Assembly: GCA_963921935.1 (NCBI GenBank)
Contig: OY998175.1
Location: forward strand, 304,567,484 to 304,631,483
Direction of reading: 5' to 3'
DNA: 64,000 nucleotides
Source: Galeruca laticollis
Taxonomy: Eukaryota > Arthropoda > Insecta > Coleoptera > Chrysomelidae
Position numbers and translations under genes: made by a program. A model generated the notes under the pieces. That model ran no database searches and was not told the DNA's origin. It saw only the letters and a list, made by a program, of their open reading frames with translations. Shown here in pieces: positions 33,490 to 43,838 of the stretch (position 1 is the stretch's first letter; each line of letters starts with the position of its first letter).

Positions 33490-34440
33490 GGATGAACTCT
33501 CAAGAGCAGACACCTGTTGGTACACTGATAGATCAAAGACACCCTCAGGCTCTGGTGCGGGTGTATAAGGGCGAAGACCTAGGACAGAAATCTCAACCTC
33601 TCTGGGATCCTATGCAACCGTATTTCAGGCGGAAATTTATGCCATTGCTCCATGTGTGGAGAGTTTGGGACAATCCAACCACACACATAGATCAATAAAA
33701 AATTTCACGGACAGCCAAGCAGCCTTGAAAGCACTTAGCTCGTACCGTGTAACGTTGAAATTGGTTCTAGACTGCCAAAAAAGACTCGCCTCGATAGGAG
33801 AACGCAACAGGGTATCGCTGGTTTGAATCCCTGGCCACTCTGGTATGGATGGTAATGAGAAGGCTGACTCTCTTGCAAGAGAGGGTGCCGCTCATGACTT
33901 TATCGGACCAGAAACTACAATTGGCATCGCAACAAGTGTCGCCAAACAAACACTAAATGCCCGGACTGCAAGAAGAGTTTTAGACTTCTGGTATAATATA
34001 CCAGGATTGGTTCATTCAAAGGCCTTCATACATCCTTCGAATAATATATCCAAACAAATGTTAGGCTATAATAGACACGATCTGCGGTGCCTCACAGGCC
34101 TTCTAACAGGCCACTGTCGTTCGAATCATCATATGCTGAAACTTGTACTGTCGGACGATGCGATTTGCCGTCTTTGTTTGGAAGATGATGAAACAGCAGA
34201 GTATATAATCTGTGCCTGCCCCGCCGCGGCTCGAGTCAAGTATCTGATGTTTTGCAAGGCCACTCTCTTGCCCTCGGACCTGAAATATCATTCACTGAAC
34301 AAATTAATCGGCTTCGTTAAGAAGCTGAATTTGTTTGGTGACATTTGAATAGGTATGAGCCACAATAGACTCTCACGAGTCGCAGTGGAGGGCCTCATTG
34401 ACCCACTCATTATAAACCTAACCTAACCTACCTGTGAAAT
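33490..34440 (+). pseudogene. R1/I-type LINE 3' end: RNase H and C-terminal zinc motif
   Basis: ADTCWYTDRSKTPSGSGAGV opens an RNase H domain (first Asp in Y-T-D, with the next G replaced by R). After two frame changes, GMDGNEKADSLAREGA is the RNase H end (N-E-x-A-D). Then CRLCLEDDETAEYIICACPA gives the C-terminal C-x2-C...H-like motif with the histidine replaced (normally ETxxHxxxxC). The ORF ends at 34346-34348 and a 3' UTR of about 90 bp runs to CCTAACCTAACCTAC at 34421-34435. RT and endonuclease are missing. Confidence 0.82.
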
Positions 34441-34822
34441 CCAGATGTCTATCCTACAAAGTTCTGTGTGGCGGCGGTAACAATTTTTATTTTGCTTGCG
34501 TGTGCGAATAATGTTTTATGTGTGAAAAATACGATGACAGTTCAACTTGATTTTTTCAACTATCTGACAGCAGTTGTCATCCAGACCACAGTATATTTTT
34601 TAGGTATACTGTATTCAGATAGAATATCTGAATCCTAGAGATAAGTACAATCACTTTTGCCAGAGGGCGCTGAGTGTTGCGGTTAAAAACAAAGATAAGC
34701 GGCGCAAACGCATACTATTTTTTTTGGATTTACGATGATTTTAATGGTTAAAATAAATAAACACTAAATTTTGAGTCTCGTTTTTAATTAATAAATATTT
34801 AAGAACAAGTTTTTATAATAAT
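34441..34822. other. No gene seen
   Basis: AT-rich DNA with GGCGGCGGTAACA near 34473 and a few insect-repeat-like words; no coding similarity noted. Confidence 0.4.
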
Positions 34823-34960
34823 GGTTCAAAATGTCCTCCATCTAATTCCTTGTCGGACTCGATAAAATGTGTCAGGGGAAATTGCCCTACATTCTTCAAC
34901 AATTCGTTGTTTTAAATTGTCAATACTGTCAGGAGCTGTAGTATCAACAACCATTGTAGA
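34823..34960 (-). pseudogene. Mariner-like transposase C-terminal fragment
   Basis: Minus strand gives APDSIDNLKQRIVEECRAIS then DTFYRVRQGIRWRTF, the L-K-x-R-I-x-x-x-x-x-x-I-x-x-x-x-[LF]-x-x-V block that ends insect mariner-like transposases of the kind at 23388-24090. Only about 45 codons remain. Confidence 0.6.
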
Positions 34961-35225
34961 TATGCTTTCTCATTCAAAATCTCTAATCTGAACTGAAGAC
35001 TTGGTCATGATCCTTATTAAATCCAAACAGGGAATTGATAAACACGCCATCTCCAAATCAAACTACAAATCACTATTTACGTAAATTTTTTAATTAAAAA
35101 TGTCCTACAGATGTGGTGGAATGATGCGAATGCTTGATCTAAATATTTCACTGTAAATTTCAGTAATAAAAAACACCAGATTTATAAAAAATATATATTT
35201 TTATAACAAACTTAACAAAACACGT

Positions 35226-35499
35226 TCATTTTCTTTGTCTGAGTGGAACTTCATCATGAAACTTTGGCTTACTTCCATTAATTTGGAACGTTTGTTTTTG
35301 AGTATTACAACATAAGCAGGAACACAACGTCCAAAGAATGAAAACGCTTCCTAAGCCTACAAGTATGTAGGATAAGTAGTTGTTGTATTCTGGGAGATTT
35401 TGTATCAGTCTAAGACTACTGGCAAGATCGTCTTTTAAATGGATATTTTGAGTAAAGTAGAATAAAGGCACGTACACTTTTGGCACATTTTCATATAAT
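35226..35499 (-). CDS. CD36/scavenger receptor class B family, last coding exon
   Basis: The final exon of a host gene. It starts after a good acceptor (TTTGTTGTAG, 35510-35500) and gives LYENVPKVYVPLFYFTQ, then LPEYNNYLSYILVGLGSVFI. The ectodomain end (V-P-L-F-Y-F-x-Q) is a CD36-family hallmark; a membrane helix of about 22 residues (SYILVGLGSVFILWTLCS) follows, then a Cys-rich juxtamembrane CSCLCC that could be palmitoylated, and a 30-residue cytosolic tail ending EVPLRQRK. The first base completes an Arg codon begun by CG at the end of the exon at 54700-54773, so phases match. CD36-type proteins bind or transport lipids and lipoproteins at membranes. I cannot tell which paralogue this is. 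Confidence 0.9.
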
Positions 35500-35999
35500 C
35501 TACAACAAACATAATATTTTCAAAATATTTCACTGATACAATATACATCATAAAAACAATACTAGTTCAATATATCCAGACTTCAAATATGTACATTGTA
35601 TATTTATTGGCAAGCTTTTTATAATAACATATCCTCGTTGTTTTACATTCCCTCAATCTCCATACCATTTTCAAAGTCTAGCAAAGTTGTTCAAATTTAA
35701 CCTAATACACTCATGGACAAAATTATCGAAATTTTTTAATTTTTCATAATTTCTTATTGAAAAAATAAATTCTGATGAATCAAGTCATTTGAATACTATC
35801 GTTCACGAGAAACTATTTATTTCAAAATATTTTAGTGAACAATCTTAAGTTTCAATCATAGGAAAATCGTGAAAAAAAATTAATGCTGAATGTTATGAAA
35901 ATTAAGGATATTCAAATCATATTTAAATACTAATTGGAGGACAATTACAAGTCTTTTGATTAAAATTAGAGCACAGTTAGTAACGAGTATCCCCACTCG

Positions 36000-36970
36000 A
36001 GCTCTAATTACTGCTTCCATTCTTCTCGGCATGCTACTAAGGAGGTTCTGGATAAATTGTTGAGGAATTGCATTCCACTCTTCTTGTGCAGCAACCCGAA
36101 GTTGGTCTATTGTACTTGGAACAGGATTTCTTTGTCGTAGCGGGGTTTAAGATAGTCCCATATATGTTCTATTGAATTTAAGTCGAGGCTATATGGTGGC
36201 CAATCTAATCTTTGAATTTGGACCGCATTAAGGTAATTAGTCACTAAGTCAGCTGCATGCGGTCGAGCAATATCGTGCATTAATATGAATTCTTCATATC
36301 CAATATAGCCGGCATAAGGCAAAACATGATCTTGCAGGATTTTTTCAATATACAAGTCATTTGTCATTCGTCCAATCACTTGCACGAGTTCGGTGCGTCC
36401 CTCCCAAGAAATACCGCCCCAGAGAGTTATACCACCACCGCCAAAACTAACGGTCTCTATGAGATTGGCAGGCAGCATATCAATCTCCAACTCTTCTGTA
36501 GACGTGGTGTCGTCCATCTGGCTCCCGTAACTGAATTCTAGTCTAATAGAGAGAACATTTTTCTAATTCTCGATATCCCACTGAATATGTCTTGTAGCAA
36601 ATTCTAATCGTCGGGCTTTGTGATTTTGGAGAAGACGTGGAACTTTGGGGGCCGTCTTAGCTTTAAACCTGCTTCTTTCAATCTTCACCTCACTGTTTTT
36701 GAACTTACAATAATTAGTCTTACATTTAGTAAGTCATTTTTGACATGCATCGATGTCAATGTGAGATTTCGTGTAGAATTAAGTATCAAAAATGGATCAT
36801 CATTTGCTGTTGTAGACCTCTTGCGCCCTTGACCAGGTCTACGTACCGAATTTCCAGTCTCTTCATAACTTTCTAAAATATTCGATACTGTATATTGACC
36901 TCTTCTGAGACGTCGTGCGATATCCTTTTGTTTATATACTTCGTTACAATTTGCACCGCTTCAACTTCAT
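36000..36970 (-). pseudogene. Tc1-type transposase, decayed
   Basis: Minus strand. The N-terminal half (36970-36540) is in fragments: HTH-like KGYRTTSQKRSIYSI, then RSRFKAKTAPKVPRLLQNHK, ARRLEFATRHIQWDIENW and a DES-type first aspartate region that is frame-broken (KNVLSIRLEFSYGSQMDD). The second half (36517-36107) is open: GGGGITLWGGISWEGRTELV, LPYAGYIGYEEFILMHDIAR (second Asp; the next residue I replaces the usual N), HAADLVTNYL and PYSLDLNSIEHIWDYLK holding the third acidic residue (normally SPDLNPIEH). Too damaged to be active. Confidence 0.88.
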
Positions 36971-36984
36971 TGCAGTGTCTAACT

Positions 36985-39385
36985 CATTGGTTCCCAGCAG
37001 CCTTTTAGGGGACAGTAGCGAATTCAGAAGCAAATAATAAGCAGTCAAGAGGAATTGTGAAATAAAAATGATTCGATAAGGGTTAATAAGCAGTTTTAAA
37101 TTAGCAATAATAATAATAATACTAATAATTATAATAATTTCTTTTAGTTCAGAATAGAAGTCCTCGCACGTTGATAAGCGAACGCGCGAAGTTCATACAA
37201 AATAACATGTTTCGACATGTTCGCACACAGACAAGTTGAGTCATGCACGAAATGAAACGTATAAAAGCAACATCTCTACGAATTTTGTGTTAGTTAGTTG
37301 TATGTGCTTGGCCGCGATATATAGTCGTGAATCATAAGCTCTGCCGTAGTAAATAATCGTCAGTAGTGTGTCATTTTATAAACATTACTATCTATAAATC
37401 TATTGAGAATTTAATTTTTGTATGAAAAGGGCTGAATCTACTTCTAAATTAAAAAAGAAATGCCGGCAATACAGTATTGAATATTTAAAATATGGATTTG
37501 CGGAATCTTCTACAAACAAATCATTATCTATTTGTTTAATTTGTCGAAAAGTTTTTTTAAATGAAGCTATGAAACCTTCTACGCTACAAGAGCATTTACA
37601 TAAAATGCATCCTGATAAGAAGAACAAAGATATAGTCTATTTTCAAGAACTCTAAAAACAATATTTAAAACAGCCGACTATATCAAACCTTTTTGCATCG
37701 TCTTCTAAACGAGACGATGATGGGCTACGAGCTTCATATAACGTTTCATTGTTAACCGCAAAGTCAGGAAAACCACATACCATTGGCGAGGAATTAATTT
37801 TGCCGGCAATCGAAGAGATATTAAAAACTGTTCGCCATCTTAAGACACCACTTGATATCATTAAAAAAATTCCTCTCAGTAATAATTCAGTGCAAAGAAG
37901 AATAGATGAAATGGCAAATGACGTTGAAATATCATTATGCGATTACCTAAAGACTTGCAAATTTTCCATTCAACTCGTTGAATCAACTCTACCAAGTGAC
38001 GAAGCTCTACTCTTATCATACGTACGATTTATAAAAGAAGAAAAAATTCATCAAGAGTTATTATTTGCTAAGAATTTGGAATCTGATACAAAGGGACATC
38101 CTATATTTAATATCATGCAAAACATTTTTCAAGAGAAAGAAATTCCTATTAGCAGTATTTTGTGTGCTGCTACTGATGGTGCTCCAGCAATGACCGGGCG
38201 TCATAAGGGTTTTATAGCACAATTGAGAAAAGCAGTGCCAAATGTACTCGCTGTACATTGTATTATTCACCGTCAGCATTTGGTTGCAAAAAAATTAGAT
38301 GAACGTCTGCATGCGTCCCTCAATAACGTTATTAAAGCAATCAATATCATTAGAAGCAATTCATTGAATGACCGTTTGTTTCATAAGCTTTGCAATGAAA
38401 ATGATGAAGACTACAATCGCTTGCTGCTGCACACAGAGTACGTTGGCTCTCTAAAGGTGTTTGTCTGAATCGTTCAATCAATCTATTTGACTCAGTGTTG
38501 GAATTTCTTGAAGAAAACGAACAATTGCGCGAAAACCCGATTACGTCAAAAAATGACATCGCTTATTTGACGGACCTGTTTAAAGTATTTAATCAAGTAA
38601 ATCTACAATTGCAAGGTGATGATTTAAATTTAATTAAAACTAAAAACGTCATAGCTGCTTTGGCAGGAAAACTTCTTATATTCAAAAGAAATCTTGGTAG
38701 AGGTGAGTACAACCATTTTCCCACATTATCAACAGTGTCTGCAAAACCGGAAGATTTACTGTGAAAGTGAAATTCAAACGTGGATATCAAGAGTTCTGGC
38801 TTCAAAAACCAATACCAGTTCTCTATCCTGGATTGTGGACAATAGTACAGATGTTGTTAATTGCATTTCCTTCGTCCTATATGGCTGAGCGTGCATTCAG
38901 TGCAGTAACTGATTTGCTGTCAAAGAAGAGGAACAGACTACACATCACTGAACGTGGCGATCTGCGATTGATATTAACGAAATTGGAACCCGATATTAAC
39001 AAACTAGTAACACTCCACCAGTCTCAACCGTCTCATTGATTTTTTCTTTATTATTAATTTTGTATTTCTTATTGTATTGTATTTCTTATTTCTATTGTGA
39101 TTGTATTTCTTATTGATTCTCTGTTTATATTTAAAAGTTTAATAAACAATTTTACTGTACATTTGGTAGTCGTTTAATAAATTTCTACTTCATCATTCCT
39201 CTAAAATAAAATTTAGATATTAACTGAAATTAAACCTAAATACAGATCAATTGGGACGGTACAGATGCTATTCAAATAAAATTAACTACTTTGGACTAAG
39301 AAGCGACTGGGGGGAGGGGGAAGTTGATGAAATTTTTGTTCTCTTCTATAGGGGGCAGTGGTCCAGAAAAGGTTGGGAACCACTG
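36985..39385. mobile_element. hAT transposon inserted in the Tc1 element
   Basis: Ends are CATTGGTTCCCAGCAGCC at 36985 and, inverted, CAGTGGTTCCCAACCTTTTC at 39385, the typical hAT terminal motif CAGTGGTTCCCAACC. An 8-bp duplication flanks it: GTCTAACT (36977-36984) and ATCTAACT (39386-39393), one mismatch. Length 2.4 kb. The Tc1 was therefore in place first. Confidence 0.93.
37422..39039 (+). pseudogene. hAT transposase, ZBED5/SCAND3-like type
   Basis: Zinc finger at the start: CLICRKVFLNEAMKPSTLQE followed by HLHKMHP (a BED-type C-x2-C...H-x4-H). Next the linker KQYLKQPTISNLF after an in-frame stop near 37655, then RRIDEMANDVEISLCDYLKT, a deletion, CAATDGAPAMTGRHKGF with the hAT second aspartate (T-D-G-A-P-x-M-x-G), VLAVHCIIHRQHLVAK, and, after breaks at 38467 and 38762, the dimerisation tail FPSSYMAERAFSAVTDLL and KRNRLHITERGDLRL. 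Breaks: a stop at 37655, missing residues around 38000-38060 (the first-aspartate region), frame changes near 38460 and 38760. Inactive but readable. Confidence 0.9.
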
Positions 39386-40167
39386 ATCTAACTGGTGGCA
39401 TACTGATGTTTTCAATACCAACAAACACAAACACTATCTTCTAGCCTAATTCACTGTAATTCATAAAATATGTAATTAATTGTTGTTGATAAAATGCGCC
39501 ATTAATGTCAATTAAACGTCAAAATATGTTAAATCAAATGAGTAATCAGCCTACTAGATAACTCATATCAGCGCATGTAAGTTTACGGCGATAATTTAAA
39601 TTTATTTTGAGATAATAATAGGTTTTTTCCAACCTAAGTAAATACCGTTCTAGTACTGTACAATCTCAGTAACGCAGCAAATTTGATGTAAATTACACCG
39701 ACTTATTATATTCACTAATCAACAGGTCAACTGGGTTTGTATCGTAATTGTACGGTTTTTGTGTTGGTTGGAACAGATCTTTTTTTTTACAAAAAATATT
39801 CGATAATTTTGTCCATGAGTATACTAGCTCTATGAAGTACATCAATTTTTATATCGTAATACCTATAAAATAGATTCAAGAAATTTATATTTATAAAGGA
39901 GTACCTATCCTGAGGTAAATCAATATAATTACTAGGGGGAGGTTGGGGCAATGTGGACTACGGGGGCAATGTAAACCACCTAGGTTTTTTTCATAACAGC
40001 GGCAGCAATGCAACAGATTCGATTCTACTTATGGGCATACGGGTCCTACCGATACTCAGTAAGAACTTGGCAGCCGTAGAAGATTGTTTATCAGAGTTTA
40101 GAGCCAAATCGTGTTTTGCGGAAGCGTCGATCTAACAAAAGTGTTGACTTTATATCAGAATTACTTG

Positions 40168-40383
40168 GTAAGTAAATGTATTTTTATCTATTTTTTAGTC
40201 TCCATACGTTGTTTAGAGTGTGCTTAATATATGCCAAACGGCAATGTTACGATTTTTTATAAACATTGAATATAAACTACACGTGTTCAATTTATTGTCT
40301 ATGTGGGGCAAATTGAACCGTTAGTGGTCCACATTACCCCAAGTACATTTTTATATATCTAATTTTATTTTCCTTGTTTTCAG
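40168..40383 (+). other. Probable 5' UTR intron of the pogo element
   Basis: TTACTTG|GTAAGTAAATG is a consensus donor and TTTTCCTTGTTTTCAG|GTG a strong acceptor with pyrimidine tract, 216 bp apart, ending 14 bases before the transposase ATG at 40397. Small, phase-less and untested, but both sites are textbook quality. Confidence 0.55.
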
Positions 40384-40396
40384 GTGCCTAGTCAAG

Positions 40397-42386
40397 ATGG
40401 TCCGTAATTATAGAAGAAAAGCGGAGAAACAAACATGGTCACTTGTTGCAATGGAAAATGCTATTAAAGCAGTTAAAAGCGGACAAATGAGCTATTTGAA
40501 GGCAAGTAAATATTTTAATATTCCAAAAGCAACATTAATTCGACGATGTAAGGAACAAAATAAAAGAATTTTACCCAACGAAAAAGCTTCGGGGTTTTAT
40601 AAACCTGTGTTTACCAAACAACAGGAGGAAGAATTGGAAAATTATATTCTGGATATGGAAACCAGGTTCTTTGGCATTACATTGCTTGACCTTCGTTCTC
40701 TTGCTTTTCAGTTAGCAGAAAAAAATCAGATAGAGCATACATTTAATAACACCAAAAGACTAGCTGGTCTTGATTGGACTCATGGATTTCGTAACCGTCA
40801 TCCAAACATTTCGTTGCGCAAACCCGAGTCGACTTCTGCTGCAAGGGCTCAAGCCTTTAACCGCCATAATGTCAAGCAATTTTTTGACCTATACAAAAAC
40901 GTTTTGGATTCTAAAAATATCGCATTAACCAGAATATTCAATTGTGATGAAACTGGGTTAGGCACTGTTCCAAAATGTAACAGTAAAATATTAGCTAAAA
41001 AAGGAAGGAAGCGAGTTGGCCGTCTCACCTCTGCAGATATAAGTGGAACCACCACAGCAGTTATTTGTATGTCGTCATCAGGAAACTTTGTACCACCATT
41101 ATTAATTTTAGCAAAGAAAGGGATGAAGGTCGAACTCCAAGATGGCGCACCACCTGGAACAATATTTGCATGCAGTGAAAGTGGCTGGATTAATACCGAC
41201 ATCTTTTTAGTCTGGTTTAAGCATTTCGTTCAACAGGTGAAACCCACCGACGATGATCCCGTCTTACTAATTTTAGATGGGCATAGTAGCCACACAAAAA
41301 ATATTGATGTGATTGATATAGCCAGAACTAAACATGTACATATTATTTGCTTGCCTCCCCACAGCACTCATCGTATGCAGCCAACAGATGTCGGTTTCAT
41401 GGCCCCATTAGCACGCTACTACGATATGGCTCTGGAAAAGTTTTTGAATGATCATCCAGGTAGAGTTGTCACGGCCTTTCAGATCGCCAAAATTTTTGGT
41501 GATGCGTACTTACAAGCAGCAACCCTCTTAACGGCTATTAACGCTTTTAAAAAGTGTGGATTAGTCCCCTATGATCCAAATATTTTCACAGATTTAGACT
41601 TTGCCCCGTCTGCTGTTACTGACAAAATTCTAGCGACAAACGAACTGCCACAATCTAAAAAGAAAGGAATAATTTCTCCAACCTTTACTGCAGGGAGCAC
41701 CTTATCGAAGCTCACACAATGTAAGTTGGATGAAGCGCCTCCTACATAATCTACTTCAAACGATCCTTCACATTGTAACGATAAAGAAGCAACGGCTTCA
41801 ACATCTACTGCCGGCACGACTCTATCACAGCCCATACAATCTAAGCTGGAAAGAGAAGTTCCTTCAGCATCAGCATGTCTTCGCTCTACAGAAAACCAAA
41901 GGAAAAGTAGTTTTGGGTCAGAAAGTCCTATCGACATTCGTCCACTTCCAAAGACTACTGAATCAAATGATAAACCATTACGGAAAAATAAAAAAAGCAA
42001 AGCAGCAATACTAACATCTAGTCCTTATAAATTGGAGTTAGAAGCTGAACTAAAAATAAAAGAGGAAAAAGAAGCAAAGAAAAAGGAAACAGTTAAAAGA
42101 AAAATTGTTAATCAAGAAAATAAACCAAAGAAATAAAAAGTAGAGTCTAAGAACAGTCTTTCTAAATCAGATAAAGGAAAGCAGAAAAAAAATTGTAGAT
42201 GAAGATGCAGACGAGGGAGACCACGATGCAGAATGTTTTTATTGTAATGAGTTGTACTCAACATCAATGGCCGAAGAAGGTTGGGTGCGCTGCTGCGGAT
42301 GTTTAAGATGGGCTCATGAAGCCTGCGCAGGATTGGACCCTGAAGATGACGAGGCATTTAAATGTGAATTTTGTGCAGAATGTTAA
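40397..42386 (+). pseudogene. pogo transposase with C-terminal PHD finger
   Basis: Open for 450 codons (40397-41749). N-terminal HTH-psq: AIKAVKSGQMSYLKASKYFN then IPKATLIRR. CENP-B-type HTH: LDWTHGFRNRHPNISLRKPE. DDE_1 domain: IFNCDETGLGTVP (first Asp), LLILDGHSSHTKN (second), CLPPHSTHRMQPTDVGFM (third Asp). A TAA at 41747-41749 interrupts, but the same frame continues (STSNDPSHCNDKE) to a lysine-rich segment and another TAA near 42134; after a one-base shift near 42190 a PHD-type zinc finger follows (42198-42386): AECFYCNELY, WVRCCGCLRWAHEACAG, FKCEFCAEC. Pogo transposases with such a tail exist in insects. The catalytic core is undamaged, so this copy is young. Confidence 0.93.
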
Positions 42387-42695
42387 TATTTCGAGTACTC
42401 GTATTTTTAAGTTGGTAGTACCATTATTTTTATGTTCTATACCTAAATAAAGATTTAATTTCGAATTTCCTTTTTGTGGTCCATATTGACCCACCCCATG
42501 GGGCAATATGAACTTCAGACATGTGTTCAGATTTTTTTTAACAAACAAGTTTTGAAAATGAAGTCTGGTAAGTTCATAATGATAGTACAAGGTTCACTGA
42601 ACAATGTGAGTTCATTACAATTTCAAGTTTCATCTTAATAATGAGGCTATATAATTTTTTATCTTAGATAGTTCACATTGCCCCAACCTCCCCTA

Positions 42696-43770
42696 TATCA
42701 GTATGTTAATTAACGAAGCAAGTTTTTGTAGGACGAATTTAGGTAAGAGCCTCAAAAGCTCAATTTTAGTAATAACAGAGAGTTTTAAGACCCAAATAAC
42801 CTGCCCAAATACAAACTCTTAAAATACATTCAACATAATCCGGTATGTCACTGTTAAATCCCACGCTGACCAATTCTGACTACAGGAGCTCTGACACATA
42901 TCAACTACCAATAAATTTCAACCGACCACGAAATACTTTCATCAACAACACAATGCTCAATAACACACCATCATCTTCCCAACATATCACACGTATCTCT
43001 AAAACAGCCATTCTCTAAGTGTGTTCCGCGGAGCCCTAGGTTCCGCGATACCCCTGTAGGGGTTCCGCAAGAATTCAGAAAAAAAATCAAAACACCCCTA
43101 TGTGGTCGAACGTTTTGACGCTGGCGTATCACGAGGTGCAGCTGAACTGAGTCGCCACCTACAACAGTACAATGTTACTATGCCGCCACCGCCGATATCT
43201 ACTTGTACGCGCTCATAAAACAAAACTATGGTGTATTTTTCAGTTGAAAATTAAAGTTGGGGCGTAACGAAACTTTTCGTTATCAAGGTATATTGTTCCT
43301 CAATTTCTTATGTTTTAGTTATCCTACAGAATGGTGTCCTACTCAAGGCAGCGAAAATATTGTTACGCCAGGGCCGTACTGAGATAGGATTTTTCGGAAA
43401 TAAATACTTGTTTTAGTAGGGCAAAATGTAAGAAAAATAAAAACGCTACAAGCAGACAAAAGTGTTCCAGGCCTGTAACAAAATAACTGTCTTCAAAAGA
43501 AAATTAGATTTTTGGATTATTTGCGTTGGTAAGAGAAAAATATAACTCTTTACTTCACTCTGTGAGTTTGTTAGCAATAACGACTCAGAAATGTTCCTTT
43601 TTTTTATTTACGAATCCGCATCAGCCTCAAGGGCTATTAGCGGTCTGTAACTATATATTATGTTTGTTTAACATTATGAATAGATATTGATTCACATGTT
43701 TTGTTTAGAATACATTTTAAATTTTATGGTAAAAGTTTGCGATTTGCAGATATTTAATAATGTTTTACAT
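42696..43770. other. Non-coding; possible hAT-derived end at 43012-43075
   Basis: No gene. GTGTTCCGCGGAGCCCTAGG with a nearby inverted AGGGGTTCCGC resembles terminal sequence of some hAT MITEs. The following 700 bp show nothing I can identify. Confidence 0.35.
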
Positions 43771-43838
43771 TAGTGTTTTTAAATGAAATTCAAGGTCTCT
43801 AGTTAATTCCACAATATAATACAAGTTATTGAAAATTA
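43771..43838 (-). repeat. PLE pLTR tip
   Basis: 68 bp identical or nearly so to 1957-2025 (AGTGTTTTTAAATGAAATTC through ACAAGTTATTGAAAAT). It breaks off just before the hammerhead and is immediately followed by the I-type LINE. Confidence 0.8.

Larger units (their letters stand above)
35708..39821. mobile_element. Tc1-type transposon interrupted by a hAT element
   Basis: TIRs CACTCATGGACAAAATTATC at 35708 and, inverted, GATAATTTTGTCCATGAGTA ending at 39821. A TA duplication lies on each side (35706-35707, 39822-39823), as for Tc1/mariner integration. Removing the hAT at 36985-39385 leaves about 1.7 kb, a normal Tc1 length. The transposase is on the minus strand at 36000-36970. Confidence 0.88.
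39935..42693. mobile_element. pogo-type transposon, nearly intact
   Basis: TIRs GGGGGAGGTTGGGGCAATGT (39935) and, inverted, at 42693; TA duplications at 39933-39934 and 42694-42695. Subterminal copies of GGGGCAATGTGG-like words occur near both ends (39962, 40303, 40329, 42480, 42500), possibly transposase binding sites. Total 2759 bp with one large ORF on the plus strand. Confidence 0.92.

Noticed and set aside
33101..34350. Possible single retroelement joining the Gypsy fragment and the RNase H at 33490
   Set aside because: Opposite strands and the RNase H is of LINE type with a C-terminal zinc motif, so they are separate elements.
40849..41202. 117-codon minus-strand frame
   Set aside because: Antisense to the pogo DDE domain.
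41569..42000. 143-codon minus-strand frame
   Set aside because: Lies opposite the pogo transposase tail, whose plus-strand reading is continuous and recognisable.
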